Source of the DNA: Rhizorhabdus histidinilytica
GTDB lineage: Bacteria > Pseudomonadota > Alphaproteobacteria > Sphingomonadales > Sphingomonadaceae
NCBI RefSeq assembly: GCF_900167915.1
Contig: NZ_FUYM01000005.1
Span: 62,001-126,000 of the forward strand
DNA length: 64,000 nt
Direction: 5' to 3'
Shown piece after piece: positions 50,241 to 58,518 of the stretch. The notes beneath the pieces are model-generated. The model was not told the origin of the DNA, made no database searches, and was given only the letters and a program-made list of their open reading frames with translations. Each line of letters starts with the position of its first letter. Positions within the stretch are counted from its first letter, which is position 1. A program made the position numbers and the translations under genes.

Positions 50241-52118
50241 ATGACCCTGCCGCCCCCGCATCTTTCGCCGATTTTCGCCCGCATCAAGATCGGCGACCTG
50301 CCCGGCGCCCGCACCGCGGCCGAGCAGATCTTGCGCTCGCTGCCCACCGATCAGCCGCTGCTGGCGCTGGCGGGGATGCTCGCCTGCCGCACCGGCGACC
50401 TGGCCGGCGGCATCACCCGGCTGCGCGAGGCGCTGAAGCTCGCGCCGGGCGACCAGTCGACCCGCAACAACCTCGTCCGCGCCCTGATCGAGACCGGATC
50501 GCTCGACGAGGCGGCCGAGGCCTGCGCGGGCGGCGAGCGCGATCCGAAGATGCTGCGCCTGTCGGCCTATATCGAGCATCAGCGCGGCCATCTCGATCGC
50601 GCGGTGGCCGACTATGAGGCGGTGGTCGCGGCGCTTCCCGACGATTTCGAGAGCTGGAACAACCTCGGCAATCTCTACGCCGCGACCGGCCATGGCGAGC
50701 GGGCCGAGGCACCGTTGCGCCGGGCGATCGCGCTCCGGCCCGACGTCGCATTGCCCTACCTCAACCTCGCCAAGCTGCTCGGCGGGCTGCTGCGGCCCGA
50801 GGACGCCGCCGAGCTGCTCCGCACCGCCGCTGCCGCGATCCCCGACAATGCCGAGATCCGTGCCGAGCTAGGCCTCGCCGAAGCCGTGCTCGGCCATTTC
50901 GACGCAGCCGAGCGGGCCTATCGTGCGGCGATCGACCTGTCCCCCGGCTTCACCCCGGCGTGGCTCGACCTCGCCGTGCAGCTCGACAGCCTCAACAAGG
51001 TCGACGCATTGGCGGCACTGGCGGACGAGGCGCGAGCGAAGGGCATCGGCGATGCCGAGGGGATCGGTTTCATCGAGGCCGCGGCGCTGCGCCGCCGGGG
51101 AGCGCATGCCGACGCGCTGGTGATCGCCCGGCGCATCCCGGAGACGATCAACCCGGTCCGGCGCCACCAGCTCGTCGGCGAACTGGCCGACCGGACGGGC
51201 GACGCCGATCTCGCCTTCGAGGCCTTTGCCGCGATGAATGCGGCGGCCCGCGCCCAGGCTCATCCCGAAGCGCTCGGCCCCGCCTTCATCGACGAGATCA
51301 TCGGTAACGGCGAACGGTTGACGCCGGCCCGCGTCGCGGCGTGGAGCAAGGTCGAAATCGATCCCGCGCCGCCCGCGCCGATCTTCCTGGTCGGCTTCCC
51401 GCGCTCGGGGACCACGCTGCTCGACACGCTGCTGATGAACATCCCCTCGCTCCATGTGCTGGAGGAGCTGCCCGTCGTCCGCGCGGTGCAGCGCGCGCTC
51501 GGCGATCCCGACCGGCTCGACGAGCTGACCAGCGCCGAGGCCAATGCCCTGCGCCGGACCTATTTCGAGACGCTCGACGGCCTAGCGCCGCCCGCGCCAG
51601 GGCAGCGGGTCGTGGACAAATTCCCGCTGCACATGGCGCGGATGGCGGTGATCCACCGGCTGTTCCCCGACGCCAAGGTGATCTTCGTCGAGCGGCATCC
51701 GTGCGACTGTGTGCTCAGCGGCTTCATGTCGAGCTTCGAACTCAATCCCGCTATGCTGAGCTTCACCTCGCTCGAAGGCGCGGCAAAGCTCTACGACGCC
51801 GCCGCGACCGCCTGGACGCGGGCCGAAGCGCTGCTGCCGATCGACGTCTGCCGAATTCGCTACGAGACGATGATCGGGGATCTGGAGGGCGAGATGCGCC
51901 GGCTGCTCGACTTCCTGGGCATCGCCTGGGACGACGCCGTCCTCGACAACCGCAGCAGCGCGGCCCGCCGCGAGCATATCCGCACCGCCAGCTATGCGCA
52001 GGTCACCGAACCGATCTACAACCGTGCGATCGGCCGCTGGGAACGCTATCGGTCGCAGATGGCCGACATCCTGCCTACCCTCGCCCCGTGGGCCGAGAAG
52101 ATGGGCTATAAGGTCTGA
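50241..52118 (+). CDS. TPR-containing sulfotransferase
   Basis: 625 residues. The first 360 carry at least six TPR units (FESWNNLGNLYAATGHGERA, EIRAELGLAEAVLGHFDAAE). The C-terminal sulfotransferase domain has the 5'-phosphosulfate loop GFPRSGTTLLDTLL at about 385-398 and the 3'-phosphate motif VERHPCDCVLSGFMSSF. It would transfer sulfate from PAPS; a protein or peptide acceptor is plausible because TPRs bind peptides. It is the last gene of the receptor-hydroxylase-oxygenase-sulfotransferase group, closed by a bidirectional terminator. Acceptor and purpose are unknown. Confidence 0.92.
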   Translation: MTLPPPHLSPIFARIKIGDLPGARTAAEQILRSLPTDQPLLALAGMLACRTGDLAGGITRLREALKLAPGDQSTRNNLVRALIETGSLDEAAEACAGGERDPKMLRLSAYIEHQRGHLDRAVADYEAVVAALPDDFESWNNLGNLYAATGHGERAEAPLRRAIALRPDVALPYLNLAKLLGGLLRPEDAAELLRTAAAAIPDNAEIRAELGLAEAVLGHFDAAERAYRAAIDLSPGFTPAWLDLAVQLDSLNKVDALAALADEARAKGIGDAEGIGFIEAAALRRRGAHADALVIARRIPETINPVRRHQLVGELADRTGDADLAFEAFAAMNAAARAQAHPEALGPAFIDEIIGNGERLTPARVAAWSKVEIDPAPPAPIFLVGFPRSGTTLLDTLLMNIPSLHVLEELPVVRAVQRALGDPDRLDELTSAEANALRRTYFETLDGLAPPAPGQRVVDKFPLHMARMAVIHRLFPDAKVIFVERHPCDCVLSGFMSSFELNPAMLSFTSLEGAAKLYDAAATAWTRAEALLPIDVCRIRYETMIGDLEGEMRRLLDFLGIAWDDAVLDNRSSAARREHIRTASYAQVTEPIYNRAIGRWERYRSQMADILPTLAPWAEKMGYKV

Positions 52119-52145
52119 ACGTCGCCGTTCGCCGACGCCGAACGG

Positions 52146-52182
52146 AAAAGGACCGGGACATCATCGACGCCCCGGCCCTTTT
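52146..52182. terminator. Bidirectional intrinsic terminator
   Basis: AAAAGGACCGGG (52146-52157) and CCCGGCCCTTTT (52171-52182) form a stem with one A-C mismatch and A/T tracts on both sides. It serves the sulfotransferase gene on the plus strand and the small secreted-protein gene on the minus strand. Confidence 0.8.
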
Positions 52183-52190
52183 CACGCGGA

Positions 52191-52439
52191 TCAGTTGTTC
52201 TTGTAGCGGCCGCCCTGATTCTGCTCGAGCTGCATCCGGGTGAGACGGCGATCCTCGTCCCACTGGGCCTTGGTCATGCAGCGCTTGGTCTTGGCGAGGC
52301 GGCTGCCGATCACCGGCTCGGAACGGCAGATCATCCTGTCGGGATTGCTCTTGTCGGCCTTCTGGTTCGGCTCTTCGGCGTGGCTCGCGACCGACAGACC
52401 GGCCGTGGCGATCAGGGCAAGATAAGCAAGCGACTTCAT
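52191..52439 (-). CDS. Small secreted protein with conserved Cys/Arg motif
   Basis: 82 residues. A signal peptide (SLAYLALIATAGLSVASHA) precedes a mature part with RMICRSEPVIGSRLAKTKRC and MTKAQWDEDRR. This pattern (C...GSR...K.C.T..QW) is frequent in short exported sphingomonad proteins of unknown role. ATG 52439 has GGGAATC upstream; longer readings to 52517 precede the signal peptide and are rejected. The two Cys could form a disulfide in the periplasm. Confidence 0.82.
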   Translation of the reverse strand: MKSLAYLALIATAGLSVASHAEEPNQKADKSNPDRMICRSEPVIGSRLAKTKRCMTKAQWDEDRRLTRMQLEQNQGGRYKNN

Positions 52440-52554
52440 CAGGCGTGATTCCCAAAATAGACGTGTCGTAACAGAATAACACGGAGCCATTGGCCGGTCA
52501 TCCGCTTTTGCATCCATCGCGGGGACATCGCGCGTCGCGCCCCAATCGTTCCGC

Positions 52555-53034
52555 TCAGTCCTCGGCGGCCTTTGACTGGAGCTGGATGTAATTCTGGATG
52601 CCCATCCGCTCGATCATCTCGAACTGGGTCTCCAGCGTATCGACATGCTCCTCCTCGGATTCAAGAATCGACTGGAGCAGGTCGCGGGTCACATAGTCGC
52701 GGACCTGCTCGCAATAGGCGATGCCGTCGCGAAGCTGCGGAATCGCGTCGTTCTCCAGCGCGAGGTCGGCCTTGAGGATCTCCTCGACCGTCTCGCCGAT
52801 CCGCAGCCGGCCGAGCATCTGGAAATTGGGCAGGCCGTCGAGGAACAGGATGCGTTCGGCAAGCCGGTCGGCATGCTTCATCTCGTCGATCGATTCCTCA
52901 TATTCGAACTTCGCCAGCTTCGCGATGCCCCAATGGTTGAGCATGCGGTAATGCAGGAAGTACTGGTTGATCGCGGTCAGCTCGTTCTTGAGCGTCTCGT
53001 TGAGGATGTCGATGACCTTAGGATCACCCTTCAT
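52555..53034 (-). CDS. bfr: Bacterioferritin
   Basis: This 159-residue 24-mer iron store oxidises and mineralises iron. Ferroxidase ligands are in [30 protein letters not shown] and [13 protein letters not shown]. The haem-ligand methionine is in [18 protein letters not shown] context (Met52 of the family). All are intact and the length is standard. Upstream lie two Fur-box-like motifs (53097-53114 and 53141-53163). The gene for its ferredoxin partner, bfd, is immediately upstream on the same strand but separated by a terminator. Confidence 0.96.
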   Translation of the reverse strand: MKGDPKVIDILNETLKNELTAINQYFLHYRMLNHWGIAKLAKFEYEESIDEMKHADRLAERILFLDGLPNFQMLGRLRIGETVEEILKADLALENDAIPQLRDGIAYCEQVRDYVTRDLLQSILESEEEHVDTLETQFEMIERMGIQNYIQLQSKAAED

Positions 53035-53096
53035 GTCGGCCTCCGTAAAATATCATCGCCGCTACTAGGTTAGCTTGACGGCAATGAAAAGAGGGC

Positions 53097-53114
53097 GGAT
53101 GAATATTGTTCCAG
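53097..53114 (+). promoter_or_regulatory. Fur-box-like site E upstream of bfr
   Basis: The sequence ATGAATATTGTTCC resembles ATGAATATTATTGT at site A (34425-34440). It lies about 65-80 bp upstream of the bfr start, between the promoter area and the coding region. The Fur assignment is inferred from recurrence near iron genes. Confidence 0.4.
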
Positions 53115-53140
53115 AAAAATCCAAATAAAAGAATTACTTG

Positions 53141-53163
53141 AGAGCAATAGTCATTCGCAATCC
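53141..53163 (+). promoter_or_regulatory. Fur-box-like site C upstream of bfr
   Basis: AGAGCAATAGTCATTCGCAAT is approximately palindromic (GCAAT...ATTCGC) and shares ATAGTCATT with site B. It lies about 110 bp upstream of bfr and after the bfd terminator, so it belongs to the bfr promoter region. Confidence 0.5.
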
Positions 53164-53190
53164 GGCTATGGCTCTTCATTCGCAGGAACG

Positions 53191-53217
53191 AAAAAGGCCG
53201 CCCGGAGGCGGCCTTTT
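53191..53217 (-). terminator. Intrinsic terminator after bfd
   Basis: GGCCGCC-CGGA-GGCGGCC forms a perfect 7-bp stem bounded by AAAAA and TTTT. On the minus strand it reads into a T tract 22 nt after the bfd stop, separating bfd from bfr transcription. Confidence 0.9.
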
Positions 53218-53238
53218 CGAACATCGTCGCTTCCCCGA

Positions 53239-53409
53239 TCAGGCGCCGACGCTTTCCTCGTCGATGATCGAGCGGGCGAAGGGGAGGCACTGGCCGCAGC
53301 GCGGGCGGCGCCCGAGTGTCTCATAGGCGCTGCGTGGACAGCTCGCCCCCTTGCGGACGGCGTCGCGCACCTGGTTTTCCTTGATCGCGTTGCAGACACA
53401 CACAACCAT
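53239..53409 (-). CDS. bfd: Bacterioferritin-associated ferredoxin
   Basis: This 56-residue [2Fe-2S] protein releases iron from bacterioferritin by electron transfer. The cysteine pattern is complete: MVVCVCNAIKENQVRDAV (Cys4, Cys6) and RPRCGQCLPFA (Cys38 and Cys41 by count). It starts at ATG 53409 with AAGAGGTG upstream and stops at 53239. It is short and easily missed. A Fur-box-like palindrome lies 30-52 bp upstream and an intrinsic terminator follows, so it is its own transcription unit beside bfr. Confidence 0.94.
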   Translation of the reverse strand: MVVCVCNAIKENQVRDAVRKGASCPRSAYETLGRRPRCGQCLPFARSIIDEESVGA

Positions 53410-53438
53410 GCGGCACCTCTTCGAATCATCAGATAGCG

Positions 53439-53461
53439 CTATTGCAACTGACTATCAATAG
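53439..53461 (-). promoter_or_regulatory. Fur-box-like site D upstream of bfd
   Basis: CTATTG (53439) and CAATAG (53456) are exact inverted repeats around CAACTGACTAT. On the minus strand the core reads ATAGTCAGTTGCAATAG, close to sites B and C. It lies 30-52 bp before the bfd start, in the expected promoter position for iron control. Confidence 0.55.
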
Positions 53462-53537
53462 AGATCGCGAGCACTGCCTTCCTTCCGTCGCTTTTCCAGG
53501 CTTCCCTTGTCCGCACGCAAGCCCTAGGCCCCGCGCG

Positions 53538-54308
53538 ATGGCCGACTCCGCACCCCGGCGCAGAGCGCGAATCGCCGCCGCCTTCGGCGGGGCCGACAGC
53601 TATGAGTCGGCAGCGCTGGTCCAGCGGGAGGCCGCCGACCGGCTGGCCGGGCGGATCGCGGCGCTGTCCCTCCCTCGAAATCCGCGCATCCTCGAACTGG
53701 GCTGCGGCACCGGTTTCCTGACCCGCGCGATCGATCGCGCGATCGGCCCGGCGCGCTGGACGATCAGCGACGTCGCCCCGGCGATGGTCGATCGCGCCCG
53801 CGTCGCGCTGGGTCTCGACGCCGACTATCGAGTGATCGACGGCGAAGCGGTCGACCCGGCGATCGGTCGGTTCGACCTGATCGCTTCGGGCATGGCCTTC
53901 CAATGGTTCGCCGACCTGCCAGGCGCGATCGCGCGGCTCGCCGCGCTGCTGACGCCCGGCGGCGCGATCGCCTTCTCGACCATGGCCGAGGGAAGCCTTG
54001 TCGAATGGGCGGAGGCACTGGCGGCCGAGCGTCTGCCGTCGGGCATCCCTGCCTATCCGGGCGCCGCCGCGCTCGCGGCGATGGCCCCGGCGGGACTGAC
54101 GGCCGAGGTCGCGATCGCCGACTTGTCCGAACGGCAGGCCGACGCCCGGACCTTCCTGCACGGCCTCAAGACGATCGGCGCGGGCACCGCCGCGCCCGGC
54201 TATCGCCCGCTGCCGCCCGCCGCGCTGCGCCGTGCGATGGCACGCTTCGACGCGGGGCCGCGCCGCGTCACCTATCGAATCGGTTTCTGCCTGCTGCGCG
54301 CTCCCTGA
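53538..54308 (+). CDS. BioC-like class I SAM methyltransferase
   Basis: 256 residues. The N-terminus has the BioC-type pattern RARIAAAFGGADSYESAALVQREAADRLA, then motif I LELGCGTGFLTRAI and later FDLIASGMAFQWFADLPGAI, LLTPGGAIAFSTM. BioC methylates malonyl-ACP to begin biotin synthesis. The WF pattern and length support this, but generic methyltransferases share it, and no other bio gene is in the window. ATG 53538 has no strong ribosome-binding site. It is divergent from bfd. Confidence 0.72.
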   Translation: MADSAPRRRARIAAAFGGADSYESAALVQREAADRLAGRIAALSLPRNPRILELGCGTGFLTRAIDRAIGPARWTISDVAPAMVDRARVALGLDADYRVIDGEAVDPAIGRFDLIASGMAFQWFADLPGAIARLAALLTPGGAIAFSTMAEGSLVEWAEALAAERLPSGIPAYPGAAALAAMAPAGLTAEVAIADLSERQADARTFLHGLKTIGAGTAAPGYRPLPPAALRRAMARFDAGPRRVTYRIGFCLLRAP

Positions 54309-54324
54309 CCGGCGCGCCTTACGC

Positions 54325-54405
54325 TCAAAGATGATGAGTGCAGAAGGCCAGCAGCAGGATGAGCGGGATCGGAACGCCGATCAGCCAGAGCAGGATAGAA
54401 CGCAT
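54325..54405 (-). CDS. 26-residue single-span membrane miniprotein
   Basis: The sequence MRSILLWLIGVPIPLILLLA with a FCTHHL tail is one hydrophobic helix with a Pro-x-Pro kink and a His-rich end. GGAGG lies 10 nt before ATG 54405. Similar miniproteins of the form MRxILLWLIGxPIPIIILL are common in sphingomonad-type genomes in my recollection. It lies between the BioC-like gene (convergent) and the nitronate monooxygenase gene upstream on the same strand. Its role is unknown. Confidence 0.7.
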   Translation of the reverse strand: MRSILLWLIGVPIPLILLLAFCTHHL

Positions 54406-54460
54406 GACGACGGGTCCTCCATCAGGAGGTCCAACCCGCGAGAGCGTCAAAGGCTCCGCG

Positions 54461-55516
54461 TCACCGGGCGGCGAGGGCGGCGCGCATCTCCTCGCCGAGC
54501 AGCTCGACCAGCTCGGCGGCGGGCATGCTGCGCGCGAGCGGGACGGCCTGCCCCGCCCATTGCGCGCCATAGCCGGTCTCGCCCTTCGCCTTGGCGGCGG
54601 CGTTGAGCGCCTTGCCCGCGTCATAAGCGACCGGATAGGGCGCCACCTCGGCGGGATCGGGGTCGATCGCGGTGAAGCGGTTGACGATCGACCGGGCCGG
54701 CCGGCCCGAGATGGCGCGCGTCATCACCGTCCGCTCGGCCGTCGCCAGCGCGGCGCGATAGCCCTGGTCCGCCGCGGATTCGGGGCAGCCGACGAAGGCG
54801 GTACCGAGCTGCGCCGCCTGTGCACCGAGGGTCAGCGCCGCTGCGATGCCGGCGCCATCCATGATTGCGCCTGCGGCGATCACCGGCCGGTCGAGCGAGC
54901 GGACCAGCAGCCGGGTGAGCGCCATGGTGCCGAGCCGCTCGTCCGGCCCGTCGGGATCGAAGATCCCGCGATGGCCGCCCGCCTCATAGCCCTGCGCCAC
55001 CACCGCCTCGATCCCGGCGGCGGCGATCGCGCGCGCTTCGGCGAGGCTGGTCGCACTGGCGAACAGGATGATGCCCGCGTCGTGCAGCGCGGCGATGCGG
55101 TCGGCGCCAGGCAGGCCGAAATGGAAGCTGACGATCGCCGGCCGGGTATCGAGCAGCATCGCCAGCATCGCGTCGTCTTCGGCGAAGCTGCGATAGATCT
55201 CCTCCAGCCTGGCCGGCGGTTCCGCGCCATAGGCCGCGAAATGGGGCCGCAGCCGATCGATCCAGCCGGCCTCGCGCGCCGCGTCGCGGACGGCCGGGCG
55301 ATGGCAGAAGAGGTTGACGTTGAACGCACGATTGGTGGCGCCGCGCGCCGCCTCGATCATCTCGCGCGCGGCTTGCGCGCCGACCGCGCCCAACCCCATC
55401 GAGCCGAGCCCGCCCGCATTGGACACCGCGGCCGCCATGGCGGGGGTCGAGGTACCGGCCATCGGCGCCTGGATGATCGGCAGGGTCAGGCCGAGACGGT
55501 CGGCGAGCGGGGTCAT
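54461..55516 (-). CDS. Nitronate monooxygenase (2-nitropropane dioxygenase family)
   Basis: This 351-residue FMN-dependent TIM barrel oxidises alkyl nitronates. Marks include LPIIQAPMAGTSTPAMAAAV, GGLGSMGLGA, NVNLFCHRPA, VVAQGYEAGGHRG with the catalytic His, IAAGAIMDGAGIAAALTLGA and QLGTAFVGCPES. The length is that of the class I enzymes. Its start at 55516 lies 4 nt after the ppc stop (55521), so it is the second gene of a ppc unit. Physiological substrate is not known; propionate-3-nitronate detoxification is typical of the family. Confidence 0.88.
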   Translation of the reverse strand: MTPLADRLGLTLPIIQAPMAGTSTPAMAAAVSNAGGLGSMGLGAVGAQAAREMIEAARGATNRAFNVNLFCHRPAVRDAAREAGWIDRLRPHFAAYGAEPPARLEEIYRSFAEDDAMLAMLLDTRPAIVSFHFGLPGADRIAALHDAGIILFASATSLAEARAIAAAGIEAVVAQGYEAGGHRGIFDPDGPDERLGTMALTRLLVRSLDRPVIAAGAIMDGAGIAAALTLGAQAAQLGTAFVGCPESAADQGYRAALATAERTVMTRAISGRPARSIVNRFTAIDPDPAEVAPYPVAYDAGKALNAAAKAKGETGYGAQWAGQAVPLARSMPAAELVELLGEEMRAALAAR

Positions 55517-55520
55517 GGCA

Positions 55521-58202
55521 TCACCCGCTGTTGCGCAGCGCGGTCGCGATCGCGTTGATCGAGAGCTGGATGCCCTCGCGGACGCGGGGGTCGTCCTCGC
55601 CCGCGCGATGGCGCTTGAGCAGCTCGATCTGGAGCAGGTTCAGCGGCTCGATATAAGGCAGGCGCAGGCGGATCGACTGGTCGAGCGACGGATTCTTCTG
55701 GAGCAGCCGGGTCTGGCGCGTGACCGACAGCAGCGCCTCCTGCGTCCGCTGCCAGCCGTCGCGAATGCGGCCGAAGATGTCGCGGCCCATCGCCTCGTCC
55801 TCGACCAGCGCGACATAGCGTTCGGCGATGTCCATATCCGACTTGGCAAGAACCATCTCGAGATTGGCGAGGGTCGACTGGAAGAAGGGCCAGGCCTCGA
55901 GCATCTCGCGCAGCAGGCCGATGTCCTTGAAGCCCTTGAGACCGTGGCCGACGCCGTACCAGCCGGGCAGCATCACCCGCGCCTGCGACCAGCTGAATAC
56001 CCAGGGGATGGCGCGCAGGTCCTCGATGCGGTCGCTCCTGGTCCGGCTCGCCGGTCGCGACCCGATCTTGAGGTCGGCGATCTCGGCGATCGGCGTCATC
56101 TGGCGGAAGAAGGTGCGGAAGCCGTCGGTCTCGTAAACGAGGGCGCGATAGGCCTTGAACGCGTTGGCCGATATCTCGTCCATCGCCGCGAAGAAGCGCT
56201 TGGCGTCCTTGGGCTGGAGCGCATCCTCCTCCAGCGTGGCGAGCAGCGTGGCCGAGGCCATTGCCTCCAGATTGGCGGCGGCGCTCTCGCGCGTGCCATA
56301 TTTGGCGGCGATCACCTCGCCCTGCTCGGTGATGCGGATGCGGCCCTGCACGGTGCCGTGGGGCTGGGCGAGGATCGCCGCGAAGCTCGACCCGCCGCCG
56401 CGTCCGACCGCGCCGCCGCGACCGTGGAAGAGCTGGATCGCACTGTTGGCCTTGGCGAACACCGGCTTGAGCGCGCTCGACGCCTCGTGCAGGCTCCACA
56501 CCGAGGTGAGATAGCCGCCGTCCTTGTTCGAATCCGAATAGCCGACCATCACCTCCTGATGGCCGCGCGCGGCGGTGATCGCCGCCACCTCGGGCAGCGC
56601 GAACCACTGCGTCATCACCTCGGGCGCGCGTTCGAGGTCGCCGATCGTCTCGAACAGCGGCACCGCCATGATCGCCGCGGTCGGCGGATCGCCGGGCACG
56701 AACAGCCCGGCCTCCTTGAGGAGGATGTTGACCTCTAGCATGTCCGACACGCTCTCGGCCTTCGAGATCAGATAGGTGGTGATCGCCTCGGGCCCGTAGC
56801 GGCGATGCGCTTCGGCGGCGGCCTCGACGATCGCGAGCTCGGACAGCGTCTCGTCGGCATAGGTCCCGAACGGGGTGCGCAGCAGCCGCTTGGACGCAAG
56901 CTCGCTCCGCAGCAGCGCGACGCGCGCCGGTTCGTCGAGCGCGCCATAATCCGGCTCGACCCCGGCGACCTTGAGCAGATCGGCGACGACCCGCTCGTGG
57001 ACGTCGGCGTTCTGGCGCATGTCGAGCGTCGCGAGATGGAAGCCGAAGGTCTCGACCGCGCGGATCAGCCGGCCGAGCGCTCCGTTGCCCGCGAGCGAGC
57101 CCGCGCCGGTGCGGTTGAGCGCATGGGCGATCTCAACCAGATCGGCGCGGAGCGCGGCCGGGTCCTCATAGGCGCCGCCCTCGGCATCGGTCGCGGGCAG
57201 CCGCGCCGGCTTGCGGCCGGTGAGCTTCTCATAGGTCTTGGATAGCCGCGAATAAATGCCGGTGATCGCGCGGCGATAGGGCTCGTCGCTGCGGGTCGAG
57301 CTCTTGTCGCCCGACGCCTCGGCGAGCTTCTCGACCTCCCAGGTCACCTCGGCCAGCTCGGTCGAGATCGACAGCTCCGCGCCCAGCTCGTGCAGCTCGC
57401 GCAGATAATAGCCGATCACCGTCTCGGCCGCGCGCGACAGGGCGAGGCGCAGCGAGTCGGCGGTGACGAAGGGATTGCCGTCGCGGTCGCCGCCGATCCA
57501 GCTTCCGGGCCTGAGAAAGCTCGCCGGGCGATGGCCGAGCGCGCGCTGCCAGCGCGAATAGAGCGCGGGGAGCGTCGGCAGGAAGATGTCGCGCAGATAG
57601 GCGAGTGCGGTCTCCACCTCGTCGGCGACGTAGAGCCGCTCGCGGCGCAGCGGCCGGGTCTGCCAGAGCAGGGCGATCTGCCGGTAGATCGCCTGGTCGA
57701 TCAGATCGCCGTCGACCGTCTCGATCCGGCCGATATCCTTGAGCATCATCAGCTCGGCGATCTTGTTGCGGTGGTCGATCATGCTCTTGCGCCGCACCTC
57801 GGTCGGGTGGGCGGTGAGCACCGGCACGATCAGCGCCTGGTCGAGCATCTCGACCACCTTGGCGCGCGAGATGCCCTCCTTCTCCAGCCGGTCGAGCGCG
57901 GCGGCGACGTCGGCGCCCGGCTCGGCGGCGACACCCTGCCGGTCCTCGGCGAGGTTGGCGAGCATCGAGAACAGCATGAAGCCGCGCACGAAGGCGAGCG
58001 TGTCGTCGAGGGTCAGCGCGCCGAGCCCCGAATCGATCTCGTGCGAGCCGACGATGCCGCGCGCCCGATCAACCGAGGCCGAGCGGATATATTCGATCCG
58101 CCGGAACAGCGCCTCGCCGCCATAGACGCGGATCACGTCGCCGAGCAGACGGCCGAGAAAGCGGATGTCGGGGTTCTGGGTGATGGGCGGCGTGCTGGAC
58201 AT
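55521..58202 (-). CDS. ppc: Phosphoenolpyruvate carboxylase
   Basis: This 893-residue cytoplasmic enzyme fixes bicarbonate onto PEP to make oxaloacetate, replenishing the TCA cycle. The catalytic His is in VPVLTAHPTEVRRKS, with GGDRDGNPFVTADSLRLALS, VGYSDSNKDGGYLTSVWSLH, FHGRGGAVGRGGG and RAIPWVFSWSQARVMLPGWYG. It ends LRNSG where the family usually has QNTG. Length is typical. The start at 58202 lies 38 bp from the palindromic element copy 2, so any promoter must lie within or beyond that element. Confidence 0.97.
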   Translation of the reverse strand: MSSTPPITQNPDIRFLGRLLGDVIRVYGGEALFRRIEYIRSASVDRARGIVGSHEIDSGLGALTLDDTLAFVRGFMLFSMLANLAEDRQGVAAEPGADVAAALDRLEKEGISRAKVVEMLDQALIVPVLTAHPTEVRRKSMIDHRNKIAELMMLKDIGRIETVDGDLIDQAIYRQIALLWQTRPLRRERLYVADEVETALAYLRDIFLPTLPALYSRWQRALGHRPASFLRPGSWIGGDRDGNPFVTADSLRLALSRAAETVIGYYLRELHELGAELSISTELAEVTWEVEKLAEASGDKSSTRSDEPYRRAITGIYSRLSKTYEKLTGRKPARLPATDAEGGAYEDPAALRADLVEIAHALNRTGAGSLAGNGALGRLIRAVETFGFHLATLDMRQNADVHERVVADLLKVAGVEPDYGALDEPARVALLRSELASKRLLRTPFGTYADETLSELAIVEAAAEAHRRYGPEAITTYLISKAESVSDMLEVNILLKEAGLFVPGDPPTAAIMAVPLFETIGDLERAPEVMTQWFALPEVAAITAARGHQEVMVGYSDSNKDGGYLTSVWSLHEASSALKPVFAKANSAIQLFHGRGGAVGRGGGSSFAAILAQPHGTVQGRIRITEQGEVIAAKYGTRESAAANLEAMASATLLATLEEDALQPKDAKRFFAAMDEISANAFKAYRALVYETDGFRTFFRQMTPIAEIADLKIGSRPASRTRSDRIEDLRAIPWVFSWSQARVMLPGWYGVGHGLKGFKDIGLLREMLEAWPFFQSTLANLEMVLAKSDMDIAERYVALVEDEAMGRDIFGRIRDGWQRTQEALLSVTRQTRLLQKNPSLDQSIRLRLPYIEPLNLLQIELLKRHRAGEDDPRVREGIQLSINAIATALRNSG

Positions 58203-58239
58203 CGCGCGATGCTGCGACGCAATAAAAATCAGGTCAACC

Positions 58240-58518
58240 TTTGATTGGCCTCAGGCGCCGGCGGTCACATCCGTGACCTTGGCTATCCTCGCATGAGCTC
58301 GGACGCGCGTTCGCGCTTGCGGAGTCCTGTCGGGCTCCGACGATCAGCTCTGCGTCGGGACGCGCCAGCGTCCCGCAAGGATCGGAGCCATCCGCGGACT
58401 GCCGGGGGCAGTCCATAGGCGGAGATCGGCTCGCGAAGCGAGCCGTGGCGGCCGCTCGAGCTTATGCGAGGATAGCCAAGCGGGCGGATGCCCGCGCCGG
58501 CGCCTGAGGCCAATCAAA
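58240..58518. repeat. Multi-hairpin palindromic element, copy 2 (inverted relative to copy 1)
   Basis: This 279-bp element has perfect 24-bp terminal inverted repeats (58240-58263 and 58495-58518; TTTGATTGGCC and GGCCAATCAAA at the tips). Long inner arms (CCTCGCATGAGCTCG and CGAGCTTATGCGAGG) and the same central hairpins as copy 1 follow, in reverse order. Its right end overlaps the last codons of the dienelactone hydrolase gene, supplying the stop. Changes from copy 1 often occur in pairs that keep stems intact. Confidence 0.88.

Noticed and set aside
58234..58513. Open frames inside palindromic element copy 2
   Set aside because: Same reason as copy 1: products are translations of a structured repeat.
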